A DNA stretch of 64,000 bases. It comes from Flavobacterium cucumis. Its GTDB lineage: Bacteria > Bacteroidota > Bacteroidia > Flavobacteriales > Flavobacteriaceae. The stretch is taken from positions 1 through 64,000 of the forward strand of contig NZ_FRYK01000003.1 in assembly GCF_900148835.1 (NCBI RefSeq). Direction: 5' to 3'. A program made the translations under genes and the position numbers. The stretch's first letter is position 1. Each line of letters begins with the position of its first letter. Under the pieces are notes generated by a model, which saw only the letters and a list, made by a program, of their open reading frames with translations, did no database searches and was not told the DNA's origin. Positions 50,884 through 60,531 of this stretch are shown one piece after another.

Positions 50884-53274
50884 CTAATTTCTTAATGGTT
50901 TCCCTTTGGTTAACATGTGCTGAATTCTTTCTAAAGATTTTCTTTCTCCAGTTAAAGATAAAAATGCTTCTCTTTCTAAATCCAATAAATATTGTTCAGA
51001 AACTAAAGTTGCCTCTGATAAATCGCCACCAGCCATTACATAAGCTAATTTGTTAGCGATTTTTTTATCGTGTTCAGAAATGTATTTACCGGCTTCCATT
51101 TGGTCTGTTCCTACTAAGAACATACCTAAAGCTTGTTTACCTAATACTTTGATATCTTTTCTTCTTACTGGTTGTGTGTAACCTTGTTCTGCCATTTGTA
51201 ATGCTACTTGTTTAGCTGTAGCGATTTGACGGTCTTTGTTTACCACAACGATATCTCTTCCTTTTTGTAAAACGCCAGTATCAAAACCTTCGTAAGCTGA
51301 TGTAGCAACTTTTGCCATTCCTACGGTTAAGAAATATTCTTGTAAAACATTTAATTCAACATCGTTTTTACGGAATAAATCAGATGCTCTCAAAGCCATT
51401 TCTTTAGAACCACCACCACCAGGAATTACGCCAACACCAAATTCTACTAATCCGATATATGTTTCTGCGGCTGCAACGGCTCTATCAGCGTGCATGGTTA
51501 ATTCGCAACCACCACCTAATGTCATTCCGTGAGGAGCAGCGATAACTGGAATTGCAGAATAACGACAACGCATCATCGTATCTTGGAACATTTTGATTGC
51601 CATGTTTAATTCGTCATACTCTTGTTCGACAGCCATCATGAAAATCATTCCTAAATTAGCACCAACAGAGAAATTAGCACCTTGATTTCCAATTACTAAA
51701 CCGTTGTAATCTTTTTCAGCGATATCAATTGCTTTGTTGATTCCTTGTAAAACACCAGCACCGATTGAATTCATTTTTGAAGTAAATTCTAAGTTGATGA
51801 TACCATCCCCTAAATCAGTAATGATTGCATCGCTGTTGTTCCATATTTTTTTGCTTTCGCGAATGTTATTCAAGATGATGAAAGCATCCTGACCTGGAAC
51901 TTTTTCTACTTTTTTATTTGTGATAGAGTAGAAGTGTGTTGCTCCATCTTTAATCGAATAGAAAGAAGTAACACCAGAAGCTACCATATCCGTTACCCAT
52001 GAAGCAGGTTGGAAACCTTCCGCTTTCATTAATTCGATTCCTTTTTCAACACCGATAGCATCCCAAATTTCGAATGGACCATTTTCCCAACCGAATCCAG
52101 CTTTCATTGCATCGTCGATTTTATAGAAAGCGTCAGTGATTTCAGGAATTCTGTTTGAACAATATTGGAACATCGAAGCGAAGTTTTTTCTGTAGAAATC
52201 TCCAGCTTTGTCTTTTCCAGTAACTAAAACTTTGAATCTATCGATTGGTTTTTCAATCGTTTTGGTTAATTCTAAAGTTGCGAAAGAAGCTTTTTTATTT
52301 GCTCTGTATTCTAATGTATCTAAGTCTAAAGTCAGAATGTCTTTTCCTTCTTTTTTGTAGAAACCTTGTCCGGTTTTACTTCCTAACCATTTGTTTTCCA
52401 TCATTTTGTTAACAAATTCTGGAAGTTTAAATAATTCATGCGCTTCGTCGTTTGGACAATTTTCATAAATACCATTTGCCACATGAACTAAAGTATCTAA
52501 ACCTACAACATCAACCGTTCTAAAAGTAGCTGATTTTGGACGACCAATTACTGGACCTGTTAGTTTATCAACTTCTTCAACAGTTAATCCCATTTCTTTT
52601 ACTTGGTGAAATAAGCTTTGGATTCCGAAGATTCCAATTCTATTTCCAATAAAAGCAGGAGTATCTTTTGCAATAACTGAAGTTTTCCCTAAGAATTTTT
52701 CACCATAACCATTCAAGAAATCTAATACGTCTTGAGATGTTTTTGGTCCAGGTATAATTTCAAATAATTTTAAGTAACGCGCAGGGTTAAAGAAGTGCGT
52801 TCCACAAAAATGTTGTTGGAAATCTTCGCTTCTTCCTTCGCTCATAAATTGAATAGGAATACCAGAAGTATTTGAAGTTACTAAAGTTCCTGGTTTTCTA
52901 TATTTATCAACTTGTTCGAAAACAATTTTCTTGATGTCTAAACGTTCAACAACAACTTCGATAATCCAATCTGCAGTTGCAATTTTCGACATATCATCGG
53001 TAGTATTACCCGTTGTAATTCTTGAAGCAAAACTTGGATGATAAATAGGAGCGGGCTTCGATTTTAAAGCGTTAGCTAAATGATCATTTACTAATCGGTT
53101 TCTAACGGCTTTACTTTCAAGAGTTAGTCCTTTTTTCTGTTCGGCTTCGGTTAGTTCGTTTGGAGCGATGTCTAATAATAAGACTTCCACACCAATATTA
53201 GCAAAATGGCAAGCGATTCCACTTCCCATAATACCGGAACCAATAACAGCAACTTTTCTAATATTACGTTTCAT
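50884..53274 (-). CDS. fadN: 3-hydroxyacyl-CoA dehydrogenase / enoyl-CoA hydratase (FadN type)
   Basis: A 796-aa bifunctional beta-oxidation enzyme. The dehydrogenase comes first: Rossmann GSGIMGSGIACHFANIG (12-28), then HFFNPARYLKLFEIIPG. The hydratase fold comes last (about 480-690, GANFSVGANLG and HGMTLGGGCELTMHADRAV). This order is the reverse of E. coli FadB and the same as B. subtilis FadN (789 aa). The dehydrogenase contains the helix-rich C-terminal half with DAFYKIDDAMKAGFGWENGP. It is the first enzyme gene after marR, 18 bases away. Confidence 0.93.
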   Translation of the reverse strand: MKRNIRKVAVIGSGIMGSGIACHFANIGVEVLLLDIAPNELTEAEQKKGLTLESKAVRNRLVNDHLANALKSKPAPIYHPSFASRITTGNTTDDMSKIATADWIIEVVVERLDIKKIVFEQVDKYRKPGTLVTSNTSGIPIQFMSEGRSEDFQQHFCGTHFFNPARYLKLFEIIPGPKTSQDVLDFLNGYGEKFLGKTSVIAKDTPAFIGNRIGIFGIQSLFHQVKEMGLTVEEVDKLTGPVIGRPKSATFRTVDVVGLDTLVHVANGIYENCPNDEAHELFKLPEFVNKMMENKWLGSKTGQGFYKKEGKDILTLDLDTLEYRANKKASFATLELTKTIEKPIDRFKVLVTGKDKAGDFYRKNFASMFQYCSNRIPEITDAFYKIDDAMKAGFGWENGPFEIWDAIGVEKGIELMKAEGFQPASWVTDMVASGVTSFYSIKDGATHFYSITNKKVEKVPGQDAFIILNNIRESKKIWNNSDAIITDLGDGIINLEFTSKMNSIGAGVLQGINKAIDIAEKDYNGLVIGNQGANFSVGANLGMIFMMAVEQEYDELNMAIKMFQDTMMRCRYSAIPVIAAPHGMTLGGGCELTMHADRAVAAAETYIGLVEFGVGVIPGGGGSKEMALRASDLFRKNDVELNVLQEYFLTVGMAKVATSAYEGFDTGVLQKGRDIVVVNKDRQIATAKQVALQMAEQGYTQPVRRKDIKVLGKQALGMFLVGTDQMEAGKYISEHDKKIANKLAYVMAGGDLSEATLVSEQYLLDLEREAFLSLTGERKSLERIQHMLTKGKPLRN

Positions 53275-53292
53275 GTTGATAGGTTTGTTGTT

Positions 53293-53733
53293 TTATTTTT
53301 CGTTATAAATCTTTTTTTCTGAAATTAATTCGTTAATGATTTCGGCAACTTCCATGAAATTTTGAAGTTTTTCTTCACTAACATATTGCTTTACGATTTC
53401 ATTAAATCGTAATACGGTTTCTTTTGATAATTCTCTTTTCTCTTTTCCTTCTTTAGTAAGTTGAATGATAACGCCTCTACCGTCAGTAGGATTCTTTTTT
53501 CGTGTAATCAACCCTCTTTCTTCCATTGATTTTAAGGTTCGTGTTAAGCTAGTTGCTTCCATTCCCATTTTCGGACCGAGTGTCGTAGAGGGTGACCCTT
53601 TTTCTCTATCAATGCTAAGAAGGGCAAAACCTGTTGCCATTGTAGCGCCATATTTTGCAGCTTCTTCATTATACATTCTTGCAACGGCTTGCCAAGTTGT
53701 TCTTAATGCATAATCAATTGTTTTGTCTTTCAT
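53293..53733 (-). CDS. MarR family regulator of the beta-oxidation operon
   Basis: A 146-aa winged-helix regulator, with LLSIDREKGSPSTTLGPKMG leading into MEATSLTRTLKSMEERGLI and the wing KKNPTDGRGVIIQL. It heads the fadN-fadA-fadE operon. A 30-bp perfect palindrome lies 39 bases upstream of its ATG and touches the -7 box, so it most likely represses the whole operon. By analogy with other fatty-acid regulators the ligand may be an acyl-CoA, which is an inference. B. subtilis uses a TetR protein (FadR) for the equivalent operon. Confidence 0.9.
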   Translation of the reverse strand: MKDKTIDYALRTTWQAVARMYNEEAAKYGATMATGFALLSIDREKGSPSTTLGPKMGMEATSLTRTLKSMEERGLITRKKNPTDGRGVIIQLTKEGKEKRELSKETVLRFNEIVKQYVSEEKLQNFMEVAEIINELISEKKIYNEK

Positions 53734-53761
53734 ATAGTTGATTAAATCAGAAACTTTTTTT

Positions 53762-53769
53762 CAAATATA
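53762..53769 (-). promoter_or_regulatory. promoter -7 box of the marR-fadN-fadA-fadE operon
   Basis: Minus-strand TATATTTG, perfect match to TAnnTTTG, directly next to the palindrome at 53772-53801. Confidence 0.7.
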
Positions 53770-53771
53770 AA

Positions 53772-53801
53772 AAAAAATACTATGCATGCATAGTATTTTT
53801 T
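53772..53801. promoter_or_regulatory. 30-bp perfect palindrome, probable MarR operator
   Basis: The centre is TATGCATGCATA, extended on both sides through ACTATGC-GCATAGT to six A/T pairs. It is perfectly symmetrical over 30 bases. It covers the area between -33 and -7 of the operon promoter, so bound repressor would block RNA polymerase. Confidence 0.75.
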
Positions 53802-53835
53802 AAGTTTTTTTCAAAATTTAACATTTTAAAACAGT

Positions 53836-53858
53836 AAAACCCACAAATCGTGGGTTTT
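53836..53858. terminator. terminator of the acyl-CoA ligase gene
   Basis: A perfect 9-bp stem AAAACCCAC / GTGGGTTTT with a 5-base loop, 8 bases beyond the ligase stop. Confidence 0.75.
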
Positions 53859-53865
53859 ATTATTT

Positions 53866-55635
53866 CTATCCGTAAATTTTTTGATACAAATCAGCATATT
53901 TTTCTTTGATGATTTTTCTTCTTAATTTCATTGTCGGAGTTAAGTGACCATCTACAATTGACCATACATCAGGTGTTAGTTCAAATCGTTTTACTTTTTC
54001 CCAATTTCCGAATTTTTCATTAGCAAAATCGATTTCTTCTTGAATTCTGTCAATTACCATTTTATTGGTACATAGTTCTTCATTTGTGTTAAAATTAAGA
54101 TTATGTCTTGATGCCCATTCTTTAACAAACTCAAAATTAGGTTGTATAAAAGCCGCAGGCATTTTTTCACCATCTCCAATCACCATTATTTGTTCAATAA
54201 AACGAGATTGTTTGAACGTGTTTTCCAAAATTTGAGGTGCTACATATTTTCCGCCGGAAGTTTTGAACATTTCTTTTTTACGGTCTGTAATTTTTAGGAA
54301 ACCATCAGCATCTATCTCTCCAATATCACCGGTATGGAAATATCCATCTTTTAAAACATCTGCAGTTTGTGTTTCGTCTTTGTAATATCCAATCATCACG
54401 TTTGGTCCTTTACATAAGATTTCACCATCATCTGCGATTTTAACTTCAACACCATCTAAAACTTTTCCAACCGTTCCTACTCTAAATCCACCATTTCTCA
54501 TGTCGTTTACTGAAATAACAGGAGAAGTTTCCGTTAAACCATAACCTTCCATTACAGGAATGTTAGCCGCACAAAATACTTTTGTTAAACGAGATTGTAG
54601 AGCAGCACTTCCCGAAACTAATAATTCTAATTCACCACCGAGACCTTCTTGCCATTTGGAGAAAATTAGTTTGCGAGCAATTTTCAACTTGAACTCATAG
54701 AATGCGCCATTTTGTTTGTATGGTTTGTAATCCATACCTAAATTCAAAGCCCAGAAGAAAAGGGCTTTTTTTATACCAGTTAAATCAGCACCTTTAGCAT
54801 AAATTTTATCATACACTTTTTCTAACAAGCGAGGAACAACTGACATAACGTGTGGTTTTACCTCTTTTAAATTGTCTGAAATTTTTTCAATACTTTCTGC
54901 AAAATATATTGAAATACCATAATACTGGTATAAATATGTCAACATTCTCTCGAAAATATGACAAATAGGTAAAAAACTCAACGCCCTAGTACTGCCTGCT
55001 CTTAGAGGAACTCTAGGAGCACTCATCAACACATCAGAAACAATGTTTTGATGCGTTAGCATAACACCTTTAGGCCTACCAGTAGTTCCGGAGGTATAAA
55101 TAATAGTTGCTAAATCTGTTGTAGTAACATTATTTTTTCGATCCTCTACAACGTCTTGATTGGCATTGTCAGCTCCTAATTCTAAAATTTCTTTCCAACT
55201 TTTACATCCAGAGATATCATTATAAGAATAGACCTCTTTTAGTGAAGGGACGTTAGCTTTGATACTTTGTAATTTTTCGTAAACTTCAACATCAGAAACA
55301 AAAACAATTTGTGATTCTGAGTGATTTAAAATGTATTCATAGTCTTCCGCAGAAATTGTAGGATACATAGGAACTGTTTGTGCACCAGTTTGCAAAACGC
55401 CTATATCGGTTATGTGCCATTCTGTTCTATTGTTAGACGAAATGATAGCAATTTTATCATTTTTATTTACGCCTAATCGAAGTAAACCTCTTGAGATTGC
55501 GTTTGCTTTTTCTAAATATTCTTGAGTAGAAGTTTTTACCCAAGTGTCTCCATATTTAGTAACTAAAGCATCATTTAAATTATACTTTTCTAATTGGTGG
55601 TAAGGAAAGTCAAATAAGCGTGTAATATTGTTCAT
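53866..55635 (-). CDS. long-chain fatty acid-CoA ligase
   Basis: A 589-aa AMP-forming ligase that activates fatty acids for the neighbouring beta-oxidation genes. The phosphate-binding loop is IIYTSGTTGRPKGVMLTHQN, with GYGLTETSPVISV and the hinge GYFHTGDIGEIDADGFLKIT further on. The C-terminal EKMPAAFIQPNFEFVKEW region is of the long-chain (FAA1) type. Start taken at MNNITRLFDFPY (55635). It is transcribed separately, ahead of marR, and carries a partial operator-like sequence upstream (55735-55747). Confidence 0.92.
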   Translation of the reverse strand: MNNITRLFDFPYHQLEKYNLNDALVTKYGDTWVKTSTQEYLEKANAISRGLLRLGVNKNDKIAIISSNNRTEWHITDIGVLQTGAQTVPMYPTISAEDYEYILNHSESQIVFVSDVEVYEKLQSIKANVPSLKEVYSYNDISGCKSWKEILELGADNANQDVVEDRKNNVTTTDLATIIYTSGTTGRPKGVMLTHQNIVSDVLMSAPRVPLRAGSTRALSFLPICHIFERMLTYLYQYYGISIYFAESIEKISDNLKEVKPHVMSVVPRLLEKVYDKIYAKGADLTGIKKALFFWALNLGMDYKPYKQNGAFYEFKLKIARKLIFSKWQEGLGGELELLVSGSAALQSRLTKVFCAANIPVMEGYGLTETSPVISVNDMRNGGFRVGTVGKVLDGVEVKIADDGEILCKGPNVMIGYYKDETQTADVLKDGYFHTGDIGEIDADGFLKITDRKKEMFKTSGGKYVAPQILENTFKQSRFIEQIMVIGDGEKMPAAFIQPNFEFVKEWASRHNLNFNTNEELCTNKMVIDRIQEEIDFANEKFGNWEKVKRFELTPDVWSIVDGHLTPTMKLRRKIIKEKYADLYQKIYG

Positions 55636-55762
55636 AATTCGCAATTATTATTTAATGCAAAGTATAAAAATAAAATTAATTATGCAATTTTTTTAAATAA
55701 TTGATAATCTTGTTCTTATATTATTAATAATAATAAAAATACTATGCTTACCTACTATTTTT

Positions 55763-56617
55763 TTACATTAATTGAGAAATTGTTATCACAATTATTGAAA
55801 TTATGGCTAATGTTAGGCCAAAATAATTCCATTTGGTCATTTTTTCTTTAAAAATTACGATACCGGCAATACTTCCAAGAATTATTACCCCCATATTCAT
55901 TCCCGCAAAAACAGTGGATGGGTTTTCGGATAATGCTTTGTGTGCCTTTAAGTAAAAGAGAATATTTCCAAAATTTAGTACTCCTAAAGCCAATCCCCAC
56001 AGTAGGTTTTTAAATCTTAAAACTTCCTTTTGCGCAAGTATTTTACCTATAAGAAATAATAATGAGATTATAAAAGCCCCACTAAAAATGATGAAAAGCG
56101 AAGTAGTAAAGCTAAAATCTTTAAAGACAGCGACTTTTTTAAACAAAATATCGATGACTCCAAAACCCAATAAAACTAGTAAAGGATATACCCAATTATC
56201 CGATTTATGCTCTGATTTTTTATTTAATGTGAAAAATATGGCAGAAAATCCAATAACAAATCCTATTATTTTTAGTCGGCTAAACGTTTCATTAAATAAA
56301 AAGTATGAGGCTGCTAAAGGAATAAATAAAGACAATCTTTGGGCAATGTCGGTTTTTACGATTCCTACTTCTTTAATAGATTTGGCTTGAATTAAAAAGA
56401 CAATAGGTAAAATAATGGCTAATCCAATAAATAGGGCATAAGGAATTGTTTTTTCTTTGAAAGTTAATTCGGGTTGGTATGTAAAATAGGTGAGTAGTAA
56501 CGCCGAAAAATAATTAAAAGTAATGATTTGAAAAATATTCAATTGATATTGTTTGGCTACTTTTAAAAATATCCCAACAGTTACGCTACAAATTACGCTT
56601 AAAATGACAAACCACAT
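55763..56617 (-). CDS. EamA family (DMT) transporter
   Basis: A 284-aa inner-membrane protein with about 10 hydrophobic helices in two related halves, each of which starts a five-helix EamA unit (near 5 and 145). The drug/metabolite transporter superfamily exports amino acids, nucleosides and other metabolites. The substrate cannot be predicted. The segment IKEVGIVKTDIAQRLSLFIP is typical of the first half. It lies between purL and the ligase on the same strand, with 75 bases to the purL stop. Confidence 0.8.
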   Translation of the reverse strand: MWFVILSVICSVTVGIFLKVAKQYQLNIFQIITFNYFSALLLTYFTYQPELTFKEKTIPYALFIGLAIILPIVFLIQAKSIKEVGIVKTDIAQRLSLFIPLAASYFLFNETFSRLKIIGFVIGFSAIFFTLNKKSEHKSDNWVYPLLVLLGFGVIDILFKKVAVFKDFSFTTSLFIIFSGAFIISLLFLIGKILAQKEVLRFKNLLWGLALGVLNFGNILFYLKAHKALSENPSTVFAGMNMGVIILGSIAGIVIFKEKMTKWNYFGLTLAIISIIVITISQLM

Positions 56618-56646
56618 ATTCTTTTATTTTGACACAATAGTACAAA

Positions 56647-56676
56647 AAAAGCACCTTTATTAAAAGATGCTTTTTT
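56647..56676 (-). terminator. terminator of purL
   Basis: Minus-strand stem AAAAGCA / TGCTTTT with imperfect inner pairing (CTTTT...AAAGG), followed by a T tract, 17 bases beyond the purL stop. Confidence 0.6.
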
Positions 56677-56692
56677 ATAAAGTTTAGGTAAA

Positions 56693-59600
56693 TTATTTTT
56701 TATTTTCAATCCATTTTCTGGCATTCACAAACGCTTCTAACCATGGTGAAACTTCGTCTTTCTGTCCTCTTTCTGGATAATGTGCCCAGTTCCAAGGGAA
56801 AGTAGAACGCTCAATGTGTGGCATCATTACTAAATGTCTTCCTGTTGTATCACACATCATTGCGGTATTGAAATCAGAACCGTTTGGATTGGCTGGATAA
56901 CCTTCGTATGCATATTTTGCCACAATATTATATTTATCTTCAGAATAAGGTAATTTAAATTTTCCTTCTCCATGTGAAATCCAAACGCCTAAAGTTGTTC
57001 CTTCTAAAGTGGATAACATCACTGAATTATTCTTCTGAACCGTTACCGAAGTAAAACCACTTTCGTGTTTGTTCGAAGTATTATGGTGCATTTTTCCGTG
57101 AACTTCGTGTTCTGGATTGATCAATTCTAATTCCATTAATAACTGACAACCATTACAAATTCCGACTGAAAGTGTGTCTTCGCGTTTGTAGAAGTTTTTC
57201 AAAGCTGTATTTGCTTTTTCATTGTATAAAAACGCTCCAGCCCAACCTTTTGCCGAACCTAGAACATCGGAATTTGAGAATCCTCCAACAGCTCCAATGA
57301 ATTGAATGTCTTCCAAAGTTTCTCTTCCCGAAATTAAATCGGTCATGTGCACATCTTTTACATCAAATCCTGCTAAGTACATAGCATTTGCCATTTCGCG
57401 TTCGGAATTACTTCCTTTCTCACGAATAATAGCTGCTTTTGGTCTTGGTTTTGAAGTATCAATAACAGGTAATTTTCCATCAAAATGTGATGGGAATGTG
57501 AATTGTAATTTCTGATTTTTGTAATTATCAAAACGTTCTTGTGCCATTCCGTTTTTAGATTGTTTTGAATCTAATAGGAAAGATGTTTTGTACCAAGTAT
57601 CTCTTAAAGTTGAAATACTGAATGTCAAACTATCTTCACCGTTGATAACCGTAAATGCATCGCCATCGATAGCTGAACCAATTTTGAAAATCTCTATATT
57701 ATGTTGGGCAAAAATTGCTTCCACTTCAGCATTCGCTTGGAAAACAACTCCGATATTCTCATTAAATAAGGCTTTAACCGTATCTTTTTCTCCTAAAGAA
57801 GTCAAGTCGATTAATGCTCCTAATTTATCATCTGCGAAACACATTTCTAATAAAGTTGTGATTAAACCACCGCTTCCAATATCGTGTCCTGCTTTAATTT
57901 TTCTGTCTTTGATTAAATCTTGTAAAACGTTAAACGCTTTTTTGAAGAATTCCGAGTTTTGAATTGTTGGAACGTCATTTCCAATTTTATTCAACACCTG
58001 AGCGAACGAACTTCCTCCTAATTTAAATGAATCTTGCGATAAGTTGATGTAGTATATGTTTCCGCCATTTCGTTGTAAAACGGGTTCTACTACTTTTGTA
58101 ATGTTAGAACAATTTCCAGCTGCTGAAATAATAACCGTTCCTGGTGCAATTACTTCATCATTTGGATATTTTTGTTTCATAGAAAGCGAATCTTTCCCTG
58201 TTGGAATATTGATTCCCAATTCAATAGCAAAATCCGAACATCCTTTTACAGCTTCATATAAACGAGCATCTTCACCTTCATTTTTACAAGCCCACATCCA
58301 GTTCGCGGATAACGAAACCGATTGTAAACCGTCTTTTAAAGGTGCCCAAACGATATTTGATAACGCTTCAGCGATAGCCGTTCTTGAACCTGCCACCGGA
58401 TTCACTAAAGCCGAAATAGGTGAGTGTCCAATAGAAGTAGCAATTCCTTCTTTTCCTTTGAAATCCAAAGCCATTACTCCGACATTGTTTAGAGGCAATT
58501 GTAAGGGACCAACACATTGTTGTTTTGCCACGCGTCCACCTACACAACGGTCAACTTTATTGGTTAACCAATCTTTACAAGCAACAGCTTCTAATTGTAA
58601 AACTTGACTTAAATAGCTTGCTATATTTTCTTTTGAATATTCTAAATCTGAATAATTGGTTACAACGGTTTTATCCGTCATAATGGTTTTTGGCGAACTT
58701 CCGAAGAAATCTTCTAAGGCATAATCCATTGGTTTTACACCTGTAGATTTTGATTCGAAAGTAAATCGATGGTCGTTTGTAACATCACCTACCTGATACA
58801 TAGGAGAACGCTCTCTATCGGCAATTCGTTGTAAGGTTTCAATATCTTTTTCACCAATAACCAATCCCATTCTTTCTTGTGATTCGTTTCCGATGATTTC
58901 TTTAGCTGAAAGCGTAGGGTCACCAACTGGTAGTTTATCTAAATCGATTAATCCTCCGGTTTCTTCTACTAATTCTGAAAGACAGTTCAAATGTCCACCA
59001 GCACCATGATCGTGAATTGAAACAATCGGATTATTATCGCTCTCTACCAAACCACGAATAGCATTGGCAGCACGTTTTTGCATTTCTGGATTCGAACGTT
59101 GGATGGCATTTAATTCAATTCCTGAACCAAAAGCACCAGTATCTGCAGACGAAACTGCAGCTCCGCCCATTCCAATTCTATAATTTTCACCCCCTAAAAT
59201 AACGATTTTATCGCCAACAGTAGGTTTCTTTTTAATTGCTTGATCTAATTTTCCGTAACCAATACCACCCGCTTGCATGATGACTTTATCGTAACCAATT
59301 TTACGATTGTTTTCTTCGTGCTCGAAAGTCAAAATAGAACCCGTAATTAGAGGTTGTCCAAATTTATTTCCAAAATCTGAAGCTCCGTTGGATGCTTTAA
59401 TTAAAATATCCATTGGAGTTTGGTACAACCAAGGTCTTTCTTCCATTCCGTTTTCCCATGGACGTTCTTCTGCCAAACGTGAGTATGAAGTCATATAAAC
59501 CGCAGTTCCCGCTAATGGTAATGAACCTTGTCCGCCAGCTAAACGGTCACGAATTTCTCCTCCTGAACCCGTTGCCGCTCCATTGAATGGCTCAACCGTT

Positions 59601-60358
59601 GTAGGGAAATTGTGCGTTTCTGCTTTTAAGGAAAGAACCGAATCAAATTCCTTTTCTTGATAGAAATCTGGTTTGTCCGCGCTTTTTGGAGCGAATTGTG
59701 TTACTTTCGGACCTTTTACAAAAGCTACGTTATCTTTATAAGCAGAAACAATATCGTTTGGATTTGTTTCTGATGTTTTCTTGATTAATTTGAATAGAGA
59801 AGTTGGTTTTTCTTCTCCATCAATCACAAAGGTTCCGTTGAAAATTTTGTGACGACAGTGCTCAGAATTCGCTTGTGAGAACGCAAAAATTTCAGAATCG
59901 GTTAACTTTCTACCTAATTTAGTAGAAAGGTTATTTAAATACTCAACCTCTTCTGGGCTTAGCGCTAAACCTTCTGATTTGTTGTAAGCGTCAATATCTT
60001 CGATATCCAAAATCGGTTCTGGTTGGATATTAATTGTATAAATTTCTTGATGTAATTCCGAATACTTTTGCGACAGCATTGGGTCGAAATCATTAAAATC
60101 AGCAGTTACCTTTTCAAATTCCTCAATACGAATTATGCCAGAGATACCCATGTTTTGCGTAATTTCTACCGCATTTGTACTCCAAGGGGTAATCATAGCG
60201 GCACGTGGTCCAACAAAAAAATCCGACAATACGGATTTTTCTATTTTATGTGCGTTGCCAAAAAGCCAATTTAATTTGTTGATGTCTTCAGTCGATAATT
60301 CGTTTTGCGTTTGAACCGCAAAAACGGTGTTGGATTGGTTTCCGAAGAAATGAATCAT
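56693..60358 (-). CDS. purL: phosphoribosylformylglycinamidine synthase
   Basis: A 1221-aa single-chain FGAM synthase (large type), step 4 of purine synthesis. It contains the N-terminal PurS-like domain (1-140), linker, the FGAM domains with SEHCRHKIF and AETHNFPTTVEPFNGAATGS, and a C-terminal glutaminase with Cys in VGICNGCQLLMELEL and a His-Glu pair near the end. Start chosen at MIHFFGNQ (60358); a longer frame would start inside or next to a palindromic repeat. Length is normal for the large type. It is monocistronic. Confidence 0.96.
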   Translation of the reverse strand: MIHFFGNQSNTVFAVQTQNELSTEDINKLNWLFGNAHKIEKSVLSDFFVGPRAAMITPWSTNAVEITQNMGISGIIRIEEFEKVTADFNDFDPMLSQKYSELHQEIYTINIQPEPILDIEDIDAYNKSEGLALSPEEVEYLNNLSTKLGRKLTDSEIFAFSQANSEHCRHKIFNGTFVIDGEEKPTSLFKLIKKTSETNPNDIVSAYKDNVAFVKGPKVTQFAPKSADKPDFYQEKEFDSVLSLKAETHNFPTTVEPFNGAATGSGGEIRDRLAGGQGSLPLAGTAVYMTSYSRLAEERPWENGMEERPWLYQTPMDILIKASNGASDFGNKFGQPLITGSILTFEHEENNRKIGYDKVIMQAGGIGYGKLDQAIKKKPTVGDKIVILGGENYRIGMGGAAVSSADTGAFGSGIELNAIQRSNPEMQKRAANAIRGLVESDNNPIVSIHDHGAGGHLNCLSELVEETGGLIDLDKLPVGDPTLSAKEIIGNESQERMGLVIGEKDIETLQRIADRERSPMYQVGDVTNDHRFTFESKSTGVKPMDYALEDFFGSSPKTIMTDKTVVTNYSDLEYSKENIASYLSQVLQLEAVACKDWLTNKVDRCVGGRVAKQQCVGPLQLPLNNVGVMALDFKGKEGIATSIGHSPISALVNPVAGSRTAIAEALSNIVWAPLKDGLQSVSLSANWMWACKNEGEDARLYEAVKGCSDFAIELGINIPTGKDSLSMKQKYPNDEVIAPGTVIISAAGNCSNITKVVEPVLQRNGGNIYYINLSQDSFKLGGSSFAQVLNKIGNDVPTIQNSEFFKKAFNVLQDLIKDRKIKAGHDIGSGGLITTLLEMCFADDKLGALIDLTSLGEKDTVKALFNENIGVVFQANAEVEAIFAQHNIEIFKIGSAIDGDAFTVINGEDSLTFSISTLRDTWYKTSFLLDSKQSKNGMAQERFDNYKNQKLQFTFPSHFDGKLPVIDTSKPRPKAAIIREKGSNSEREMANAMYLAGFDVKDVHMTDLISGRETLEDIQFIGAVGGFSNSDVLGSAKGWAGAFLYNEKANTALKNFYKREDTLSVGICNGCQLLMELELINPEHEVHGKMHHNTSNKHESGFTSVTVQKNNSVMLSTLEGTTLGVWISHGEGKFKLPYSEDKYNIVAKYAYEGYPANPNGSDFNTAMMCDTTGRHLVMMPHIERSTFPWNWAHYPERGQKDEVSPWLEAFVNARKWIENKK

Positions 60359-60378
60359 TGTAGTTGTGTTTTTTATTT

Positions 60379-60406
60379 GTACGGACAAGTCGCGACTTGT
60401 CCGTAC
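60379..60406. repeat. 28-bp perfect palindrome upstream of purL (REP-like)
   Basis: A perfect 28-base palindrome, arms GTACGGACAAGTCG meeting at a central TCGCGA. It lies 20 bases upstream of the purL start. It is GC-rich compared with its surroundings, like a repetitive extragenic palindrome, and could also act as an operator. Confidence 0.8.
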
Positions 60407-60485
60407 GTTGTGTTGTTGTTTTGAAAGTGCAAATTTATTCTAAAAAGTTAGAAGTTCAAAGTTTTAAAAGCGCATTAAACAAAAA

Positions 60486-60510
60486 AAGCTGTTCTTTTTT
60501 TGAACAGCTT
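60486..60510 (-). terminator. terminator of the two secreted-protein genes
   Basis: A 9-bp perfect stem (AAGCTGTTC / GAACAGCTT) with a 7-base loop, and a T tract on the minus strand. Confidence 0.75.
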
Positions 60511-60531
60511 CATTCATATTAATTTATTTTT

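Noticed and set aside
58056..58607. Long plus-strand reading frame inside purL
   Set aside because: It is the antisense shadow of a conserved enzyme gene, with unlikely composition and no promoter.
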